NCBI RefSeq assembly: GCF_019744875.1
Contig: NZ_JAIETU010000005.1
Span: forward strand, 310,001-374,000
DNA: 64,000 bases
Origin: Hyphomicrobium sp.
GTDB taxonomy: Bacteria; Pseudomonadota; Alphaproteobacteria; Rhizobiales; Hyphomicrobiaceae
Direction: 5' to 3'
Each line of letters starts with the position of its first letter. Positions within the stretch are counted from its first letter, which is position 1. The notes below the pieces were generated by a model. The model did not search any database and was not told the origin of the DNA. It saw nothing but the letters and a program-made list of their open reading frames with translations. A program made the position numbers and the translations under genes. Below, piece by piece: positions 40,975 through 49,948 of this stretch.

Positions 40975-42290
40975 CGCATGGCCTCGCGGTCAACCGCGTT
41001 CGTGCCGGTGGTCGTGGTATGGCCCTTGCTGCTGAGGACCGCATCGGGCTCGACGGGGCGCACGGCGTCGCCGTCACGCAGGAACGTGCCGGCCTTGGCG
41101 ACAACGAGATCGCCGCTCGTAAGACCGCTCGTCACGGCGATCATGCCGGCGGTCTCAAGCCCGGTTTTGACGGCGTGCGTCGAGACCTTGCCGTCGGAGA
41201 CAACCTGCACGCTCGGCCCGTCGTTCGAATAGAGCACGGCGGAAAGCGGCACGGCGATGCCGCGGCCGCGCCCCGTCTCGATGGTGCCGCGTCCGAACGC
41301 GCCGACCTTGAGCTCAGGATGGCCGCTGCCGAGGAAGATGCGAACGTGGCCGAGGCGCGTCGCCTTATCGACTTCCTCCGCCACGAGGCGAACCGTTCCT
41401 TCGACTTCCTGCCCGCTGGCGGAGGTAACGCGCGCTTTCTGGCCAGCCTTCACTTTCCAGAGATGCGTTTCGGCCACGTCGGCATTCAGCTCGATTTCTC
41501 CGTTCTGGATGATGCGAAACATCGGATCACCGCCGGAGAACGAATTGCCGAGCGCGAGACCGCCGATGCGCGCGCCACGGCGGCTGACGATGCCATCAGC
41601 CGGAGCGCGGACCTCGGCGCGGTCGAGACGCCATTGCAGCTCGCGGCCCTGCGCTTCGGCCTGAACCAGCTCGGCTTCCGCCTGGGCGAGCCCGCCTTTG
41701 GCCGACGCGAGCTGGGCTTCTGCCGATTTGGCGGCCAGCTCTCGCTGATCGAGGACGCTTTCGGAGAGGTACTGCGATTTCGCCAGCGGCTTTGCGCGTT
41801 CGAACTGCGACTTTGCCTCCGCGACTCGTGCTTCCATTTCCTTGATCTGGCTCTTGGCGCGCTCGATCGATGCGGACGCGCTGCCGCGGGCCGCCTTGTT
41901 CGCCGCGAGCTGGGCTTCAAGCTGATCGGTGACGAGCACGGCCAGGAGATCGCCTTTCTTGACGCGGTCGCCTTCCTCGGCATTCAGCTCGAGCACGCGC
42001 AGGCCATCGACCTCGGGGGCGACGATGATTTCTTCACGCGGGGCGAAAGAGCCCGTGATCATCACCGTTTCGACGAAGTCCGCTTCGACGGCCTTCACCA
42101 CCGAGACGGCAGGTGCCGGCACCACGTCCTTGGTCTCGGCGACTGCGGCGGCTTCCGGCTTGGCGCGGTGGGCCGCCAGATAGGGCTCCAGCATGCCAAA
42201 CTGATGCGCCATCAGGGCGGCGCCGAGGATGGCCAGAACGAAGATGAAAACGCGCGTTTTCATGGTGCTCACTCGTTTCAAGGCGCTCAT
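40971..42290 (-). CDS. RND efflux periplasmic adaptor
   Basis: A 439-residue membrane fusion protein. A membrane anchor (VFIFVLAILGAALMAHQFGML) precedes a lipoyl half (DFVETVMITGSFAPREEIIVAPEVDGLRVLELNAEEGDRVKKGDLLAVL), a coiled-coil hairpin, the second lipoyl half (VRAPADGIVSRRGARIGG) and beta-barrel domains. It carries substrates between the RND pump and an outer membrane channel. The ATG at 42290 overlaps the stop of the TetR gene (ATGA), which favours this start over the internal ATG at 42263. The three genes form one operon: regulator, adaptor, pump. Confidence 0.9.
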   Translation of the reverse strand: MSALKRVSTMKTRVFIFVLAILGAALMAHQFGMLEPYLAAHRAKPEAAAVAETKDVVPAPAVSVVKAVEADFVETVMITGSFAPREEIIVAPEVDGLRVLELNAEEGDRVKKGDLLAVLVTDQLEAQLAANKAARGSASASIERAKSQIKEMEARVAEAKSQFERAKPLAKSQYLSESVLDQRELAAKSAEAQLASAKGGLAQAEAELVQAEAQGRELQWRLDRAEVRAPADGIVSRRGARIGGLALGNSFSGGDPMFRIIQNGEIELNADVAETHLWKVKAGQKARVTSASGQEVEGTVRLVAEEVDKATRLGHVRIFLGSGHPELKVGAFGRGTIETGRGRGIAVPLSAVLYSNDGPSVQVVSDGKVSTHAVKTGLETAGMIAVTSGLTSGDLVVAKAGTFLRDGDAVRPVEPDAVLSSKGHTTTTGTNAVDREAMR

Positions 42291-42970
42291 TGGGCGGCCT
42301 CGGATTTGACTTTCGCTTTGGGTGCGGGCGCTTTGGGCGCGGGCGAGGCGGTGCCTGCGGCACTTGCGGCGCGATTCTCGACGGGGTTGAGGAGCGCGCT
42401 CACGAGGCCGACAAGCACGGGCAGCAATTTCTGCGCATCGAATGCGGGATCCACGGCGCGACGCCAGAACAGGCCATCGCCCAGCAGCGAGACAACCTCG
42501 GCCAGCGTGCGCGCATCGTGCGCCGGGGCAATCTTGCCGTCCTGCTCGGCGCGCTCGAAAATCCGCTCGAAATTCTGACGGCAGAATTCGTCGACGGAAT
42601 AGAACGTCTCGCCCACGGCGGGATTGCGGGTCGCCTCGCAGCCGATCTCGATGTTGAGCACTCGCTTATGGGGCGGCTCTTCGATGGCGTAGTGCTCGCC
42701 GAGCTTCGAGAGAGCGGAGAGCAAATCCGGAGCATCCGATAGCTCCGCAAGCTTCGCGGCGAGCTTGGTGCGATCACGCTCGACGATGCCGGCGATCAAG
42801 TCCTCTTTGGAGGAAAAGTACACATAGAGCGCGCCGGGACTGATGCCGGCTTCCTTGCAGATGTCCTGCATCGTGCAGCGGTGAAAGCCGGAGCGCGCGA
42901 AGCACAGCTCCGCAGCATCGAGGATGCGCGCGCGGCGCGCTTGTTGTGTGGCAGGTGTGAGCTTGGGCAT
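42287..42970 (-). CDS. TetR-family repressor of the RND operon
   Basis: A 227-residue TetR regulator. The helix-turn-helix is in residues about 15-60 (RRARILDAAELCFARSGFHRCTMQDICKEAGISPGALYVYFSSKEDLI). A ligand-binding helical domain with a TetR_C-like end (FDAQKLLPVLVGLVSALLNP) follows, then an Ala/Pro/Lys tail. It heads the efflux operon and is translated together with the adaptor. A perfect 26-base palindrome 65 bases upstream is its probable operator, so it most likely represses its own operon until a pump substrate binds. ATG 42970 opens the fold directly; the frame upstream to 43246 is not coding. Confidence 0.92.
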   Translation of the reverse strand: MPKLTPATQQARRARILDAAELCFARSGFHRCTMQDICKEAGISPGALYVYFSSKEDLIAGIVERDRTKLAAKLAELSDAPDLLSALSKLGEHYAIEEPPHKRVLNIEIGCEATRNPAVGETFYSVDEFCRQNFERIFERAEQDGKIAPAHDARTLAEVVSLLGDGLFWRRAVDPAFDAQKLLPVLVGLVSALLNPVENRAASAAGTASPAPKAPAPKAKVKSEAAQ

Positions 42971-43034
42971 CTGAGACGCTTTCCGACCGGGCTCCGAGTG
43001 TCGCCGGGCCCGCAATTCCGGGCTGTTCCCTGTG

Positions 43035-43060
43035 AAACAAAACGAATGTTCGTTTTGTTT
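43035..43060. promoter_or_regulatory. TetR operator-like perfect palindrome
   Basis: AAACAAAACGAA-TG-TTCGTTTTGTTT, two exact 12-base arms around a two-base centre. It lies 65 bases upstream of the TetR start in the promoter region; a TTGACG box on the minus strand (43081-43086) stands just upstream. The inner AACGAA/TTCGTT halves look like known TetR-family operators. Function is inferred. Confidence 0.75.
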
Positions 43061-43170
43061 GTTGACTCGGAATGTGGCTGCGTCAAGGCACTTTTGGTCT
43101 CGCGTGGCGTCTCGTCCGGCCTTGCTCGTGCGGCTGATTATCCGCTTGCTGGTAAAACTGTCTGCGGGCG

Positions 43171-43304
43171 CCATCCTCGGGCTTGTCCCGAGGGTCCAGG
43201 GCTCAGCACGGGAAAGCGGTCCGCAATCGAGGCGCGGCGTATCCACCCCATCCGCTCTTCGTCATCGCTGCGCGATGGATCCTAGGCACAAGGCCTAGGA
43301 TGAC
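43171..43304. repeat. degenerate palindromic repeat element
   Basis: The ends CCATCCTCGG (43171-43180) and CCTAGGATGAC (43294-43304) are a weakened version of the terminal repeats at 9029-9208. Inside is TCCTAGG-CACAAGG-CCTAGGA, a perfect hairpin (43280-43300). There is no coding frame. It probably belongs to the same dispersed repeat family. Confidence 0.5.
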
Positions 43305-43400
43305 AGTGAGGTGTGGCGGCGCCATGAGCACGGGCGGTCGGAATCCGCGCAAGCTTCATGCGGGTGATTGGCGCGCTCTGGGATGGCTCGGACGGCCCGG

Positions 43401-44270
43401 TCAGAACTGGGTGAGCCAGTTGACTGTTGCGTAGGGCGAGAGTTCGGTGCCGTCGTCGCCTAAGGAGTCGCCCAGCACACCCACGCCCAACGACGCTTCG
43501 CCCGTTCCCCACTCGTAGCGGGCGAACACCCCGGCGCGCGCATAGTCGAGCAGCTCGGCCCGGCCGTCGTCAGTCGGGTCGCGCAAGCACCCCGAGACGC
43601 TGGGGCCCTGCATGCGGCATTCGCCCTGGGAGTCGAGGTTGAGGCCGCCTTCGAGGCCGAGCGACAGCTTCGGCCAGACGCGATAGCCAAGCCGGGTGCG
43701 CGCCGTGCGCGTGTTGTGCGCGGAGGTCCAGGACAAATCGAGCGAACCCCAGCCGCGCTCGCCCATGTTGAGCCACAGCTCGACAACGCCCTTGATGCCG
43801 ACCTCTTCGCCAATCGCCACGGTTTCCTCGTCTTTCGGCGAGATCTCGTGACTGATGATGGCGGCGCCGACGAAGCCCTTCGCCGTCAGCTCGCCATAGC
43901 GCGCGAGGTAGCCCACCAGAATGTCGGCGAAATAGGTTTGCGCGGTCAGATGCGTTGCTCGGGGGCGCCGCCTCGGATCAGGCGTCACGTCCGCGTCGCG
44001 GTCGTAGCTGTAGCCGCCGTAGCCGCCCGCCGCGCGGAAGCGCAGGCCGGGATCATGAATGCCGCTCCACGGCGCCAGAGTGACGCCGGAGTACAGGAGC
44101 CAGACGTTGGAGGCGACGTCGGCCCCAACCCAAGCCTGGCGGCCGCTTTCCGGCTTCTGGTCGGCCGTGGCCGGAAGGGGGGCGAGGGCTGCGGCAGCAG
44201 CGATCAGGGGCCACGCGCCAAGGCGGCGGCACAACGCGCAGCAGCGAACACTTTGCCCCCAACCCCACAT
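43401..44270 (-). CDS. bcsS: BcsS-type outer membrane beta-barrel (cellulose-linked)
   Basis: A 289-residue exported protein. A signal peptide (LGAWPLIAAAAALAPLPATAD) is followed by a beta-rich barrel typical of the BcsS family: WVGADVASNVWLLYSGVTLAPWSGIHDPGLRFRAAGGYGGYSYDRD, repeated amphipathic strands, and an aromatic C-terminal end (SPYATVNWLTQF) as in outer membrane proteins. BcsS genes often go with cellulose synthase, but none is in the window. The ATG at 44270 is chosen; a GTG at 44282 is possible. Two Cys in the loop ECRMQGPSVSGC may pair. Confidence 0.78.
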   Translation of the reverse strand: MWGWGQSVRCCALCRRLGAWPLIAAAAALAPLPATADQKPESGRQAWVGADVASNVWLLYSGVTLAPWSGIHDPGLRFRAAGGYGGYSYDRDADVTPDPRRRPRATHLTAQTYFADILVGYLARYGELTAKGFVGAAIISHEISPKDEETVAIGEEVGIKGVVELWLNMGERGWGSLDLSWTSAHNTRTARTRLGYRVWPKLSLGLEGGLNLDSQGECRMQGPSVSGCLRDPTDDGRAELLDYARAGVFARYEWGTGEASLGVGVLGDSLGDDGTELSPYATVNWLTQF

Positions 44271-44484
44271 GACGCGCGACACGGCGAAGTTGCAAAGGCA
44301 TCAGCAAAGACCGTTAAGGTTAATCCTGTCAATGATTGTCAGATAACAAATTGATGATATCAATCATAAGTTGCATGTCGGTATTGATTGCCATTTCCGG
44401 CTGCCCGCCTCTCCGGTATTGGCTTCCGGCGTTCGCCGGGGATAGGGTCGTGCGTCCGATCTCAAGGTTCACGCAGCCCTGTCC

Positions 44485-44679
44485 ATGACGTCCAAGCCCC
44501 CAAACCCGCCCCGTCCGCCGACCCGGGAAGACAGGCTCGCCAAGGCCTTGCGCGAAAATCTCGCGCGCCGCAAAGCGCTGGTACGGACCAGAAAAGCCCA
44601 AGCCGAGGGGGAAGGCCCGGCGCCCGAGGACGTCGCCGGAGACCCGGCAAACCCTGGGGACGACGGCGGACCGTTGTGA
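44485..44679 (+). CDS. small basic protein upstream of murA
   Basis: A 64-residue Pro/Arg/Lys-rich peptide with a helical core (REDRLAKALRENLARRKALVRTRK) and an acidic, Gly/Pro-rich tail. A small protein of this kind commonly precedes murA in Hyphomicrobiales, which supports a real gene. There is no membrane segment, and the function is unknown. No strong ribosome-binding site is seen before ATG 44485. Confidence 0.58.
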   Translation: MTSKPPNPPRPPTREDRLAKALRENLARRKALVRTRKAQAEGEGPAPEDVAGDPANPGDDGGPL

Positions 44680-44829
44680 CTTCGCGAAGAACAGCGATTG
44701 CGCAGACCAGCCGGGACCGACTAGTCATCTCAGCCATGATCCCATTCACGACCTCCGACGGCGGCACCATGCGCCTCTCTCGACGCGCGCATCGGCCCCA
44801 CGATCCAACATCATAAGGGCCTCACACGC

Positions 44830-46122
44830 ATGGACCGCATCAAGATCACCGGTGGCGCGCGGCTCCAGGGATCGATCCCGATCTCGGGAGCAAAGAACGC
44901 CGCTTTGCCGCTGATGATCGCGTCGCTGCTCACCGATGACCGGCTGACGCTCAAGAACGTGCCCAACCTGGCGGACGTCAACCTGCTGGCGCGCATCCTG
45001 CGCAACCACGGCGTGGATCTCGCCGTGGACGGCAAGCGGGCCGGCGGCACGGCGCACCTGGGCGAGACGTTCCATCTCACGGCGCGCGACATCTCCGATA
45101 CCACCGCGCCCTACGAGCTCGTGTCGCGCATGCGGGCGAGCTTCTGGGTGCTGGGTCCGCTCGTGGCGCGCATGGGACAGGCCAAGGTTTCGCTGCCGGG
45201 CGGATGCGCCATCGGCACGCGGCCGGTGGACCTTCACCTGCAGGGCCTGAAGAAGCTCGGCGCGGAAATCGAGATCGACGCCGGATACGTCATTGCCCGG
45301 GCGCCGAAAGGCCTCACCGGCGGGCACGTGATCTTCCCGATGGTTTCGGTCGGCGCGACGCACAACGTGCTGCTCGCCGCGACCTTGGCCAAGGGCGAGA
45401 CCGTGATCGAGAATGCCGCGCGCGAGCCGGAAATCGGCGACGTCGCCAACTGCCTCGTCAAGATGGGCGCGGAGATCGACGGCATAGGCACCTCGACGCT
45501 GCGCGTGCAGGGCAAGTCGCGCCTCGAAGGCGCGGTACACGCCGTGCTGCCCGACCGCATCGAAACGGGCACGTTCGCGTTTGCGGTCGCGGCGACGGGC
45601 GGCGATGTGGTGCTGCAGGGAACGCGGCGCGACCTGCTGTCGACGGCGCTGGAAACCCTGGCCCTCACGGGGGCTTCCGTGACGGACACCGAAGACGGCC
45701 TGCGCATCGTTCGCAACGGCGCGGGCCTTGCGCCAGTCAGCGTGGAAACGCAGCCGTTTCCGGGCTTTCCGACCGACCTGCAGGCGCAGCTCATGGCGCT
45801 CATGGCGCGCGCCGAGGGCTCAAGCGTGATCCGCGAAACGATCTTCGAAAACCGGTTCATGCACGTGCAGGAGCTGGCGCGTCTCGGCGCGGACATCAAG
45901 CTGCACGGCGACACGGCGACGATCCACGGCGTGAAGGCGCTGCGCGGCGCGCCTGTCATGGCGACCGACTTGCGCGCGTCCGTCTCGCTGGTGATCGCGG
46001 GCCTGATGGCGGAAGGCGAGACGACGATCAACCGCGTCTACCACCTCGATCGCGGCTTCGAGCGGCTCGAAGAAAAGCTGTCGCGTTGCGGCGCGCAGAT
46101 CGAGCGTCTGTCGGCGGGATAG
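44830..46122 (+). CDS. murA: UDP-N-acetylglucosamine 1-carboxyvinyltransferase
   Basis: A 430-residue MurA, the first committed enzyme of peptidoglycan synthesis (transfer of enolpyruvate from PEP to UDP-GlcNAc). The inside-out alpha/beta barrel repeats are clear. The catalytic cysteine is C126 in [19 protein letters not shown], the target of fosfomycin, so this is not the naturally resistant Asp type. The N-terminal [11 protein letters not shown] (Lys22) and the C-terminal [12 protein letters not shown] are standard. It starts the conserved block with DUF2948, hisD and UPF0262. Confidence 0.96.
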   Translation: MDRIKITGGARLQGSIPISGAKNAALPLMIASLLTDDRLTLKNVPNLADVNLLARILRNHGVDLAVDGKRAGGTAHLGETFHLTARDISDTTAPYELVSRMRASFWVLGPLVARMGQAKVSLPGGCAIGTRPVDLHLQGLKKLGAEIEIDAGYVIARAPKGLTGGHVIFPMVSVGATHNVLLAATLAKGETVIENAAREPEIGDVANCLVKMGAEIDGIGTSTLRVQGKSRLEGAVHAVLPDRIETGTFAFAVAATGGDVVLQGTRRDLLSTALETLALTGASVTDTEDGLRIVRNGAGLAPVSVETQPFPGFPTDLQAQLMALMARAEGSSVIRETIFENRFMHVQELARLGADIKLHGDTATIHGVKALRGAPVMATDLRASVSLVIAGLMAEGETTINRVYHLDRGFERLEEKLSRCGAQIERLSAG

Positions 46123-46150
46123 CGCCCGGCGCTTGCGGCAGCGATAGCCT

Positions 46151-46522
46151 TCACAGGCTCTTGTTCATGCGGCGGATGCGGGTCGCAAGCTGGCGCATGA
46201 CGTAGAGCGAGAAAGCGGGATTGTGCCGCACAAGCTCAAGGAACGTGTCGCGATTGATGAGCGCGAGCTCGGTCGGCTCGGCCGCGATGGCGGCCGCAGA
46301 GCGCGGCGCGTTGTCGATCAGCGCCAGCTCGCCGAAGGTCCCGTGCAGACCGACGTTTTCGAGCACAGTGCCGAAGGTGACGATGCTGACCTTGCCCTCG
46401 ATGACGAGGTACATGAAGTCGCCAGGATCTTCCTCGAGGAAGATTTTCTCGCCCGGTGCATAGCGTTTCAGGGGAATCTTGAAACGCTCGAGAAAGTCGA
46501 AGTCGAAGGGCGCGCCCCACAT
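46151..46522 (-). CDS. cyclic-nucleotide-binding domain protein without HTH
   Basis: A 123-residue stand-alone cNMP-binding domain: YAPGEKIFLEEDPGDFMYLVIEGKVSIV, then the phosphate-binding cassette region FGELALIDNAPRSAAAIA, and a C-terminal helix. No DNA-binding domain follows, so it cannot be a Crp/Fnr activator; it may bind cAMP or cGMP as a small sensor or adaptor. ATG 46522 follows a GGAG; the frame opens at 46558. It is convergent with murA. An adenylate cyclase is encoded 4 kb away, a possible source of ligand. Confidence 0.85.
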   Translation of the reverse strand: MWGAPFDFDFLERFKIPLKRYAPGEKIFLEEDPGDFMYLVIEGKVSIVTFGTVLENVGLHGTFGELALIDNAPRSAAAIAAEPTELALINRDTFLELVRHNPAFSLYVMRQLATRIRRMNKSL

Positions 46523-46870
46523 GGCCGAACTCCACACCGGACCCTTGCCGATGATCACCGGCGACCGTCAAATTATAGCTCGGCCGCGGCCGCGTGTCGC
46601 CGGGCCTCGCGCGGCGGGGCCAGACTATTTGGCAATGCCAAGCGGCTCGGACCTTGCGCGCGCAAGCTTGAGCGGGGCGAAAAAGACGGTTACTCGTTCA
46701 GCTTGCCGCAGGTTCTCGCTTGCTTTGCCCGGCTGCCGCCATACTTTAAGATCATTGAGTAAGGTCAAAGACCTAAGGCGCAAAGTCGGTCACGCCTCAA
46801 GGCCACAAGGCCGGGCGCGGAGCGAAATTTTTGTTTGGGCGGAAGCCCAGTGACCGATCGGGAGACTCAC
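46523..46870. other. intergenic region before the DUF992 gene
   Basis: About 350 bases between divergent genes, with a relatively AT-rich part near 46735-46790 that probably holds the promoter of the DUF992 gene. No gene is seen. Confidence 0.5.
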
Positions 46871-47356
46871 GTGAAACCAATTGCAACGACGCTCGCAGCT
46901 TCGACACTCGCATCTCTTGCGGCCGTGATGCTGATGGGGACGGGCCCCGCGCTCGCGCAAGCCAAGATCCGCGCCGGCACGCTGACGTGCTCGGGCGGCG
47001 CAGGCGTCGGGCTCGTGCTCGGATCGAAGAAGCAGTACTCGTGCACCTACGAATCCGCTTCGGGCCGGCATTCGGAAAACTACGCGGCATCGATCACGAA
47101 GATCGGCCTCGACATCGGCGTGACCGAGAACAGCGTCATCGTGTGGACGGTGCTCGCATCGACCGACGCGATCCAGCCGCGCGGCCTCACCGGCAACTAC
47201 GCCGGCGCATCGGCCGACGTTGCTCTGGGCCTCGGCGGCGGCGCGAAGGTGCTGGTCGGCGGATCCAACCAATCGATCGTCCTGCAGCCGCTCAGCGTGC
47301 AGGGACAGACCGGACTGAACCTCGCGATCGGCGTGGCGGAGCTTTCGATCCGTTAA
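46871..47356 (+). CDS. DUF992 exported protein
   Basis: A 161-residue protein starting at GTG 46871 after GGGAG. A signal peptide (ATTLAASTLASLAAVMLMGTGPALAQA) leads into a glycine-rich DUF992 domain: AGTLTCSGGAGVGLVLGSKKQYSCTYES, with two cysteines likely bridged, and ending PLSVQGQTGLNLAIGVAELSI. The family is common and usually abundant in the periplasm of Hyphomicrobiales; its role is unknown. It lies between the cNMP-domain gene and the DUF2948 gene, where the murA block is slightly expanded. Confidence 0.85.
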   Translation: MKPIATTLAASTLASLAAVMLMGTGPALAQAKIRAGTLTCSGGAGVGLVLGSKKQYSCTYESASGRHSENYAASITKIGLDIGVTENSVIVWTVLASTDAIQPRGLTGNYAGASADVALGLGGGAKVLVGGSNQSIVLQPLSVQGQTGLNLAIGVAELSIR

Positions 47357-47444
47357 CGGGCTGGCGTGTATGCAAGACCGGCGGGCATGTCCGTTGCGCG
47401 CCCGCTAACTCCCCGTGGTCTTGCCCCGAAAGAGATCCAAGCCA

Positions 47445-47936
47445 ATGGCCGACCTCAAACTGATCGCGTTCGATGACGAAGATCTCGCCATCATCGGAGC
47501 CCATCTCCAGGATGCGGTGATCCGGGTCGAGGACATGGCTTACCTCAAAGCTGACCGGCGGTTCGCGCTCGTCGTCAATCGCTTCGACTGGAGCCTTGCG
47601 GTCAAAGCCGAGACGGCCAAGTCGAAGTCCGGGGCGAAGTCTGGCAAGTCCAAGTCGAAATCCAAGCTCGAACGGTTCGTTCGGAGGCGGGCGGGCGTGC
47701 GCGTGGAGCACGTGCGGGGCGCGCAGGTTTCCGGCATCGACCTCCTGCAGAAGGACCAGGTGCTCTCCCTCTTAACCTTGACGTTCGAGCCGGGCGAGGC
47801 GCCCCAGGGCACGATGCTGCTGACGTTTGCGGGCGGCGGACGCATCCGGCTCGAGGTGGACTGCATCGAGGCCGCCATGACGGACCTCGGAGCGGCCTGG
47901 GAAACTCAGCGCAAGCCCGAGCACGCCGGGGACTAG
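47445..47936 (+). CDS. DUF2948 family protein
   Basis: A 163-residue cytoplasmic protein: MADLKLIAFDDEDLAIIGAHLQDAVIRVEDMAYL at the start and LLTLTFEPGEAPQGTMLLTFAGGGRIRLEVDCIEA in the second half, the DUF2948 pattern. A Lys/Ser-rich insertion (residues about 58-75) is longer than usual and probably disordered. The gene lies between murA and hisD in many Hyphomicrobiales, as here. Its function is unknown. Confidence 0.88.
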   Translation: MADLKLIAFDDEDLAIIGAHLQDAVIRVEDMAYLKADRRFALVVNRFDWSLAVKAETAKSKSGAKSGKSKSKSKLERFVRRRAGVRVEHVRGAQVSGIDLLQKDQVLSLLTLTFEPGEAPQGTMLLTFAGGGRIRLEVDCIEAAMTDLGAAWETQRKPEHAGD

Positions 47937-48136
47937 CGCCTAGCGCGCCCGGCCGCAGCCCGGGAACCGCCTCCCGGATCCCACATTCAAAGTTGCGCAA
48001 GCCTGTGACTCAAGTGCGCTTTCGCCTTCGGCGGGGGTCGCCTATAACGGGCGCGTCTCTTTGCGCCGGTGGCGCAGGTTCGGTTGCGCCGGTGGCGCGG
48101 TTTTAATTGCGCTTGTGGCGCGTATACGGAGCTTCA

Positions 48137-49441
48137 ATGCCGCTGCGGCTGACATCGTCGGATTCCGGCTTCGCCACCGCCTTCGAGGCGTTCCTCGCCA
48201 CGAAGCGGGAAACGTCCGACGATGTGGACGTGGCCGTGCGCGCCATCGTTGCCGACGTCCGCACCCGCGGCGACCAGGCGCTGATCGATCTCTCGCGGAA
48301 GTTCGATTCCGTCGACCTCGCCCAGCGCGGCATTCGCGTGACGGCCGGCGAGGTTGAGGACGCGTTCCGCGCCTGCAGCCCGGACACGCTGGACGCGCTC
48401 GCCTTCGCGAGCGACCGCATCACGTCCCATCATCAGCGTCATCTGCCGTCCAGCGAGGCCTACACCGACGCCGCCGGCGTGACGCTGGGGCACCGGTGGA
48501 CGGCGGTCGACTCCGCCGGCCTCTACGTGCCGGGCGGGCTCGCGTCCTATCCCAGCTCCGTGCTGATGAACGCAATTCCGGCCAAGGTGGCCGGCGTCGA
48601 GCGGCTCGTCATGGTGGTGCCGTCGCCGCGCGGCGAGCTCAACCCGCTCGTGCTGGCCGCCGCCAAGATGGCGGGCGTCGAGGAAATCTATCGCGTGGGC
48701 GGCGCCCAGAGCATCGCCGCGCTCGCCTACGGCACCGAGACCATCCGCCCCGTGGTCAAGATCGTCGGCCCGGGCAACGCCTATGTGGCAGCTGCCAAGC
48801 GGCAGGTGTTCGGCACCGTGGGGATCGACAGCATCGCCGGGCCGTCGGAAGTGCTGGTGATCGCCGATCGCTTCAACGATCCGGAGTGGATCGCAGCTGA
48901 CCTGCTGGCGCAAGCCGAGCACGACACGGCGGCGCAGTCGATCCTGATGACGGACGACGCCGCGTTTGCCGACGCGGTCGCCACGGCCGTCGAGCGGCAG
49001 CTCCAGGAGCTTCCGAAGCGCGACATCGCATCGGCGAGCTGGCGCGACTTCGGCGCGATCATCCTGCTGTCGTCGCTCGAAGAGGCCCCCGCGCTCGCCG
49101 ACCGCATCGCGGCTGAGCATCTCGAAATCGCGACCCGCGATCCGGACGCTCTCGGCGCGCGCATCCGCAACGCCGGCGCGCTGTTCCTTGGCGCCTATAC
49201 GCCTGAAGTGATCGGCGACTATGTCTCCGGCTCCAATCACGTTCTGCCGACGGCGCGCAGCGCGCGCTTCTCGTCGGGACTCGGAGTTCTCGATTTCATG
49301 AAGCGCACGTCGATCCTCAAGCTCGACGAAGGTTCGCTCGGAAAGCTCGCTCCCGCCGCCATGACGCTGGCCGCCGCCGAGGGGCTCGACGCCCATCGCC
49401 GCTCCGTCGCCATCCGGCTTTCGAAAAGGGACAAGGCATGA
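48137..49441 (+). CDS. hisD: histidinol dehydrogenase
   Basis: A 434-residue HisD, which catalyses the last two oxidations of histidine synthesis (histidinol to histidine, NAD and Zn dependent). Seen are YVPGGLASYPSSVLMNAIPAKVAGV, GGAQSIAALAYGTETI, KIVGPGNAYVAAAKRQV, GIDSIAGPSEVLVI, the zinc and catalytic region QAEHDTAAQSIL, and GSNHVLPTARSARFSSGLGV. ATG 48137 starts the fold; the frame opens at 48107. Other his genes are elsewhere, as usual in this group. It overlaps the UPF0262 gene by four bases. Confidence 0.96.
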   Translation: MPLRLTSSDSGFATAFEAFLATKRETSDDVDVAVRAIVADVRTRGDQALIDLSRKFDSVDLAQRGIRVTAGEVEDAFRACSPDTLDALAFASDRITSHHQRHLPSSEAYTDAAGVTLGHRWTAVDSAGLYVPGGLASYPSSVLMNAIPAKVAGVERLVMVVPSPRGELNPLVLAAAKMAGVEEIYRVGGAQSIAALAYGTETIRPVVKIVGPGNAYVAAAKRQVFGTVGIDSIAGPSEVLVIADRFNDPEWIAADLLAQAEHDTAAQSILMTDDAAFADAVATAVERQLQELPKRDIASASWRDFGAIILLSSLEEAPALADRIAAEHLEIATRDPDALGARIRNAGALFLGAYTPEVIGDYVSGSNHVLPTARSARFSSGLGVLDFMKRTSILKLDEGSLGKLAPAAMTLAAAEGLDAHRRSVAIRLSKRDKA

Positions 49442-49944
49442 TCGAAGCATCGTCCGAGCCCGTCGCGACCACGCACAGGCTGAGCGAAGTTCTGCTCGAC
49501 CCAGCATCGATCGGGCGCGGCAATGCCAACATCGAGCACGAGCGCGAAGTCGCGATCTACGATCTGCTGGACGAGAACTCGTTCGAGCTCGAAGGACGCG
49601 AGGACGGGCCTTACAAGCTGACGATCGGCATCGTGGACGACAGGCTGGCGTTGTCGGTCTATGCGGCGTCCGGATCGCAGGACGAACCTCTCGTCACCCA
49701 CCTGCTTTCGATGACGCCGTTCAAGCGCATCATGAAGGACTACTTCCTGGTGCTCGACAGCTACTACCAGGCCATCCGGACGGCACAGCCGTCGCGCATC
49801 CAGGCCATCGACGTCGGGAGGCGTGGCCTCCACGACGAAGGCAGCCGCGTTCTCATCGAGCGGCTGGACGGCAAGATCACTCTCGATTTCGACACCGCGC
49901 GCCGCCTTTTCACTCTGATATCGGCCCTGCACTGGAAAGGTTAG
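49438..49944 (+). CDS. UPF0262 family protein
   Basis: A 168-residue cytoplasmic protein of the UPF0262 family, almost always found right after hisD in alphaproteobacteria. Features are LDPASIGRGNANIEHEREVAIYDLLDENSFEL, YKLTIGIVDDRLALSVYA and PFKRIMKDYFLVLDSYYQAIRTAQPSRIQAIDVGRRGLHDEGS. Its ATG lies in the hisD stop (ATGA), so they are translated together. The function is unknown. Confidence 0.92.
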   Translation: MIEASSEPVATTHRLSEVLLDPASIGRGNANIEHEREVAIYDLLDENSFELEGREDGPYKLTIGIVDDRLALSVYAASGSQDEPLVTHLLSMTPFKRIMKDYFLVLDSYYQAIRTAQPSRIQAIDVGRRGLHDEGSRVLIERLDGKITLDFDTARRLFTLISALHWKG

Positions 49945-49948
49945 TGGC

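Noticed and set aside
39124-41232. 702-codon plus-strand frame opposite the RND genes
   Set aside because: It lies antisense to two clearly recognised proteins; long antisense frames are normal in high-GC DNA.
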